Shown here piece by piece: positions 63,754 to 64,000 of a DNA stretch of 64,000 nucleotides; the stretch's first letter is position 1, and each line of letters opens with the position of its first letter. The stretch comes from Equus caballus (lineage: Eukaryota; Chordata; Mammalia; Perissodactyla; Equidae). Under the pieces are notes generated by a model. That model ran no database searches. It was not told the origin of the DNA and saw nothing but the letters and a program-made list of their open reading frames with translations. The position numbers were made by a program, and so were the translations under genes. The stretch covers positions 21,514,001 to 21,578,000 of the forward strand of contig NC_091693.1 of assembly GCF_041296265.1 (NCBI RefSeq), given 5' to 3'.

Positions 63754-64000
63754 TACCCATACTGGGTAGCATTTACCACTGAGCCTGAGGTATAAACAGG
63801 GCTTGGAGAGGCAGGAATGGCGAGGGAAAGTCATTTCAGGAGAAGGAACTGCACGTGCAAAGTCTCTGAGTAACAGAGGCCTTGGCTCAGCTGGGAGAGG
63901 AGGCATTGTCAGATGCAGGTAGAGGGAGGAATCTGGGGGAAGAATCCAGCAGGAAACAGATCAGACCAGGCCTTCAAATCCACCTGTGGTGTTTGCATCA

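Larger units (their letters stand above)
61630..64000. repeat. Duplicated non-coding block (pairs with 18890-20510)
   Basis: It is in the same order as 18890-20510 with extra repeats inserted (a SINE, old L1 pieces at about 62470-63600). No exon was recognised up to the window edge. Confidence 0.7.

Overview
The window is mammalian genomic DNA, most likely from a perissodactyl (horse, rhinoceros or tapir). The basis is at least seven copies of the tRNA-derived ERE-type SINE, recognised by a 'ggccggccc...gtggttaagt' head and a 'gaagattggcacagatgttagctcagggc' type tail that I know from equids, several with clean target-site duplications, together with L1 LINEs, MIR, L2, MaLR-like LTRs and a Tigger-like DNA transposon. 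There are no bacterial features.

The gene content is a tandemly duplicated block of CD33-related Siglec genes, the sialic-acid-binding Ig-type lectins of myeloid cells. Two loci on the minus strand can be read from signal peptide to stop codon with every splice site in phase: CD33-like gene 1 (7665-13196, 7 exons, 352 aa) and CD33-like gene 2 (47102-55540, 7 exons, 357 aa). Both have the CD33 layout: signal peptide, one V-set domain with the sialic-acid arginine, one C2-set domain, a 16-residue linker, one membrane span and a short tail. Four further Siglec loci are broken: 30226-31391 (pseudogene 3), 39157-40433 (pseudogene 4, whose linker is of the Siglec-7/8/9 type), 58815-60035 (pseudogene 5) and a plus-strand fragment at 36199-36363. 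An isolated membrane/tail exon pair at 20978-21409 encodes a membrane span with a lysine in it and an 8-residue tail. That is the layout of DAP12-coupled activating Siglecs, and it may be the far end of pseudogene 3, separated from the rest by L1 insertions.

Layout: 1-2652 L1 3' end; 2690-15010 duplication unit A with gene 1; 14600-17790 antisense old L1; 17945-18890 LTR-like fossil; 18890-20510 duplicated non-coding block; 20978-21409 membrane/tail exons; 21560-28737 nested L1/SINE pile-up; 30226-31391 pseudogene 3; 32000-36200 repeats, duplicated upstream DNA and a GC-rich stretch; 36199-37080 inverted Siglec fragment cut by L1; 37100-38795 old L1 and an MLT1-like LTR; 39157-40433 pseudogene 4; 41763-42430 TG-rich repeat and L2; 42450-57350 duplication unit B with gene 2; 57395-58555 a block also found inside gene 2; 58815-60035 pseudogene 5; 60060-64000 duplicated upstream DNA with old L1, two SINEs and an (AC)n tract.

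The main functional points concern the tails. Both intact CD33-like genes lack the membrane-distal tyrosine motif that human CD33 carries. Gene 1 keeps a consensus ITIM (LHYASL), while gene 2 has LHYASS, which fails the consensus. A PU.1-type box (AGAAGAGGAAC/GTG) lies about 95-130 bp upstream of the start codon in five of the six Siglec loci, fitting myeloid expression. Statements about human family members are from memory; no alignment or database search was run.
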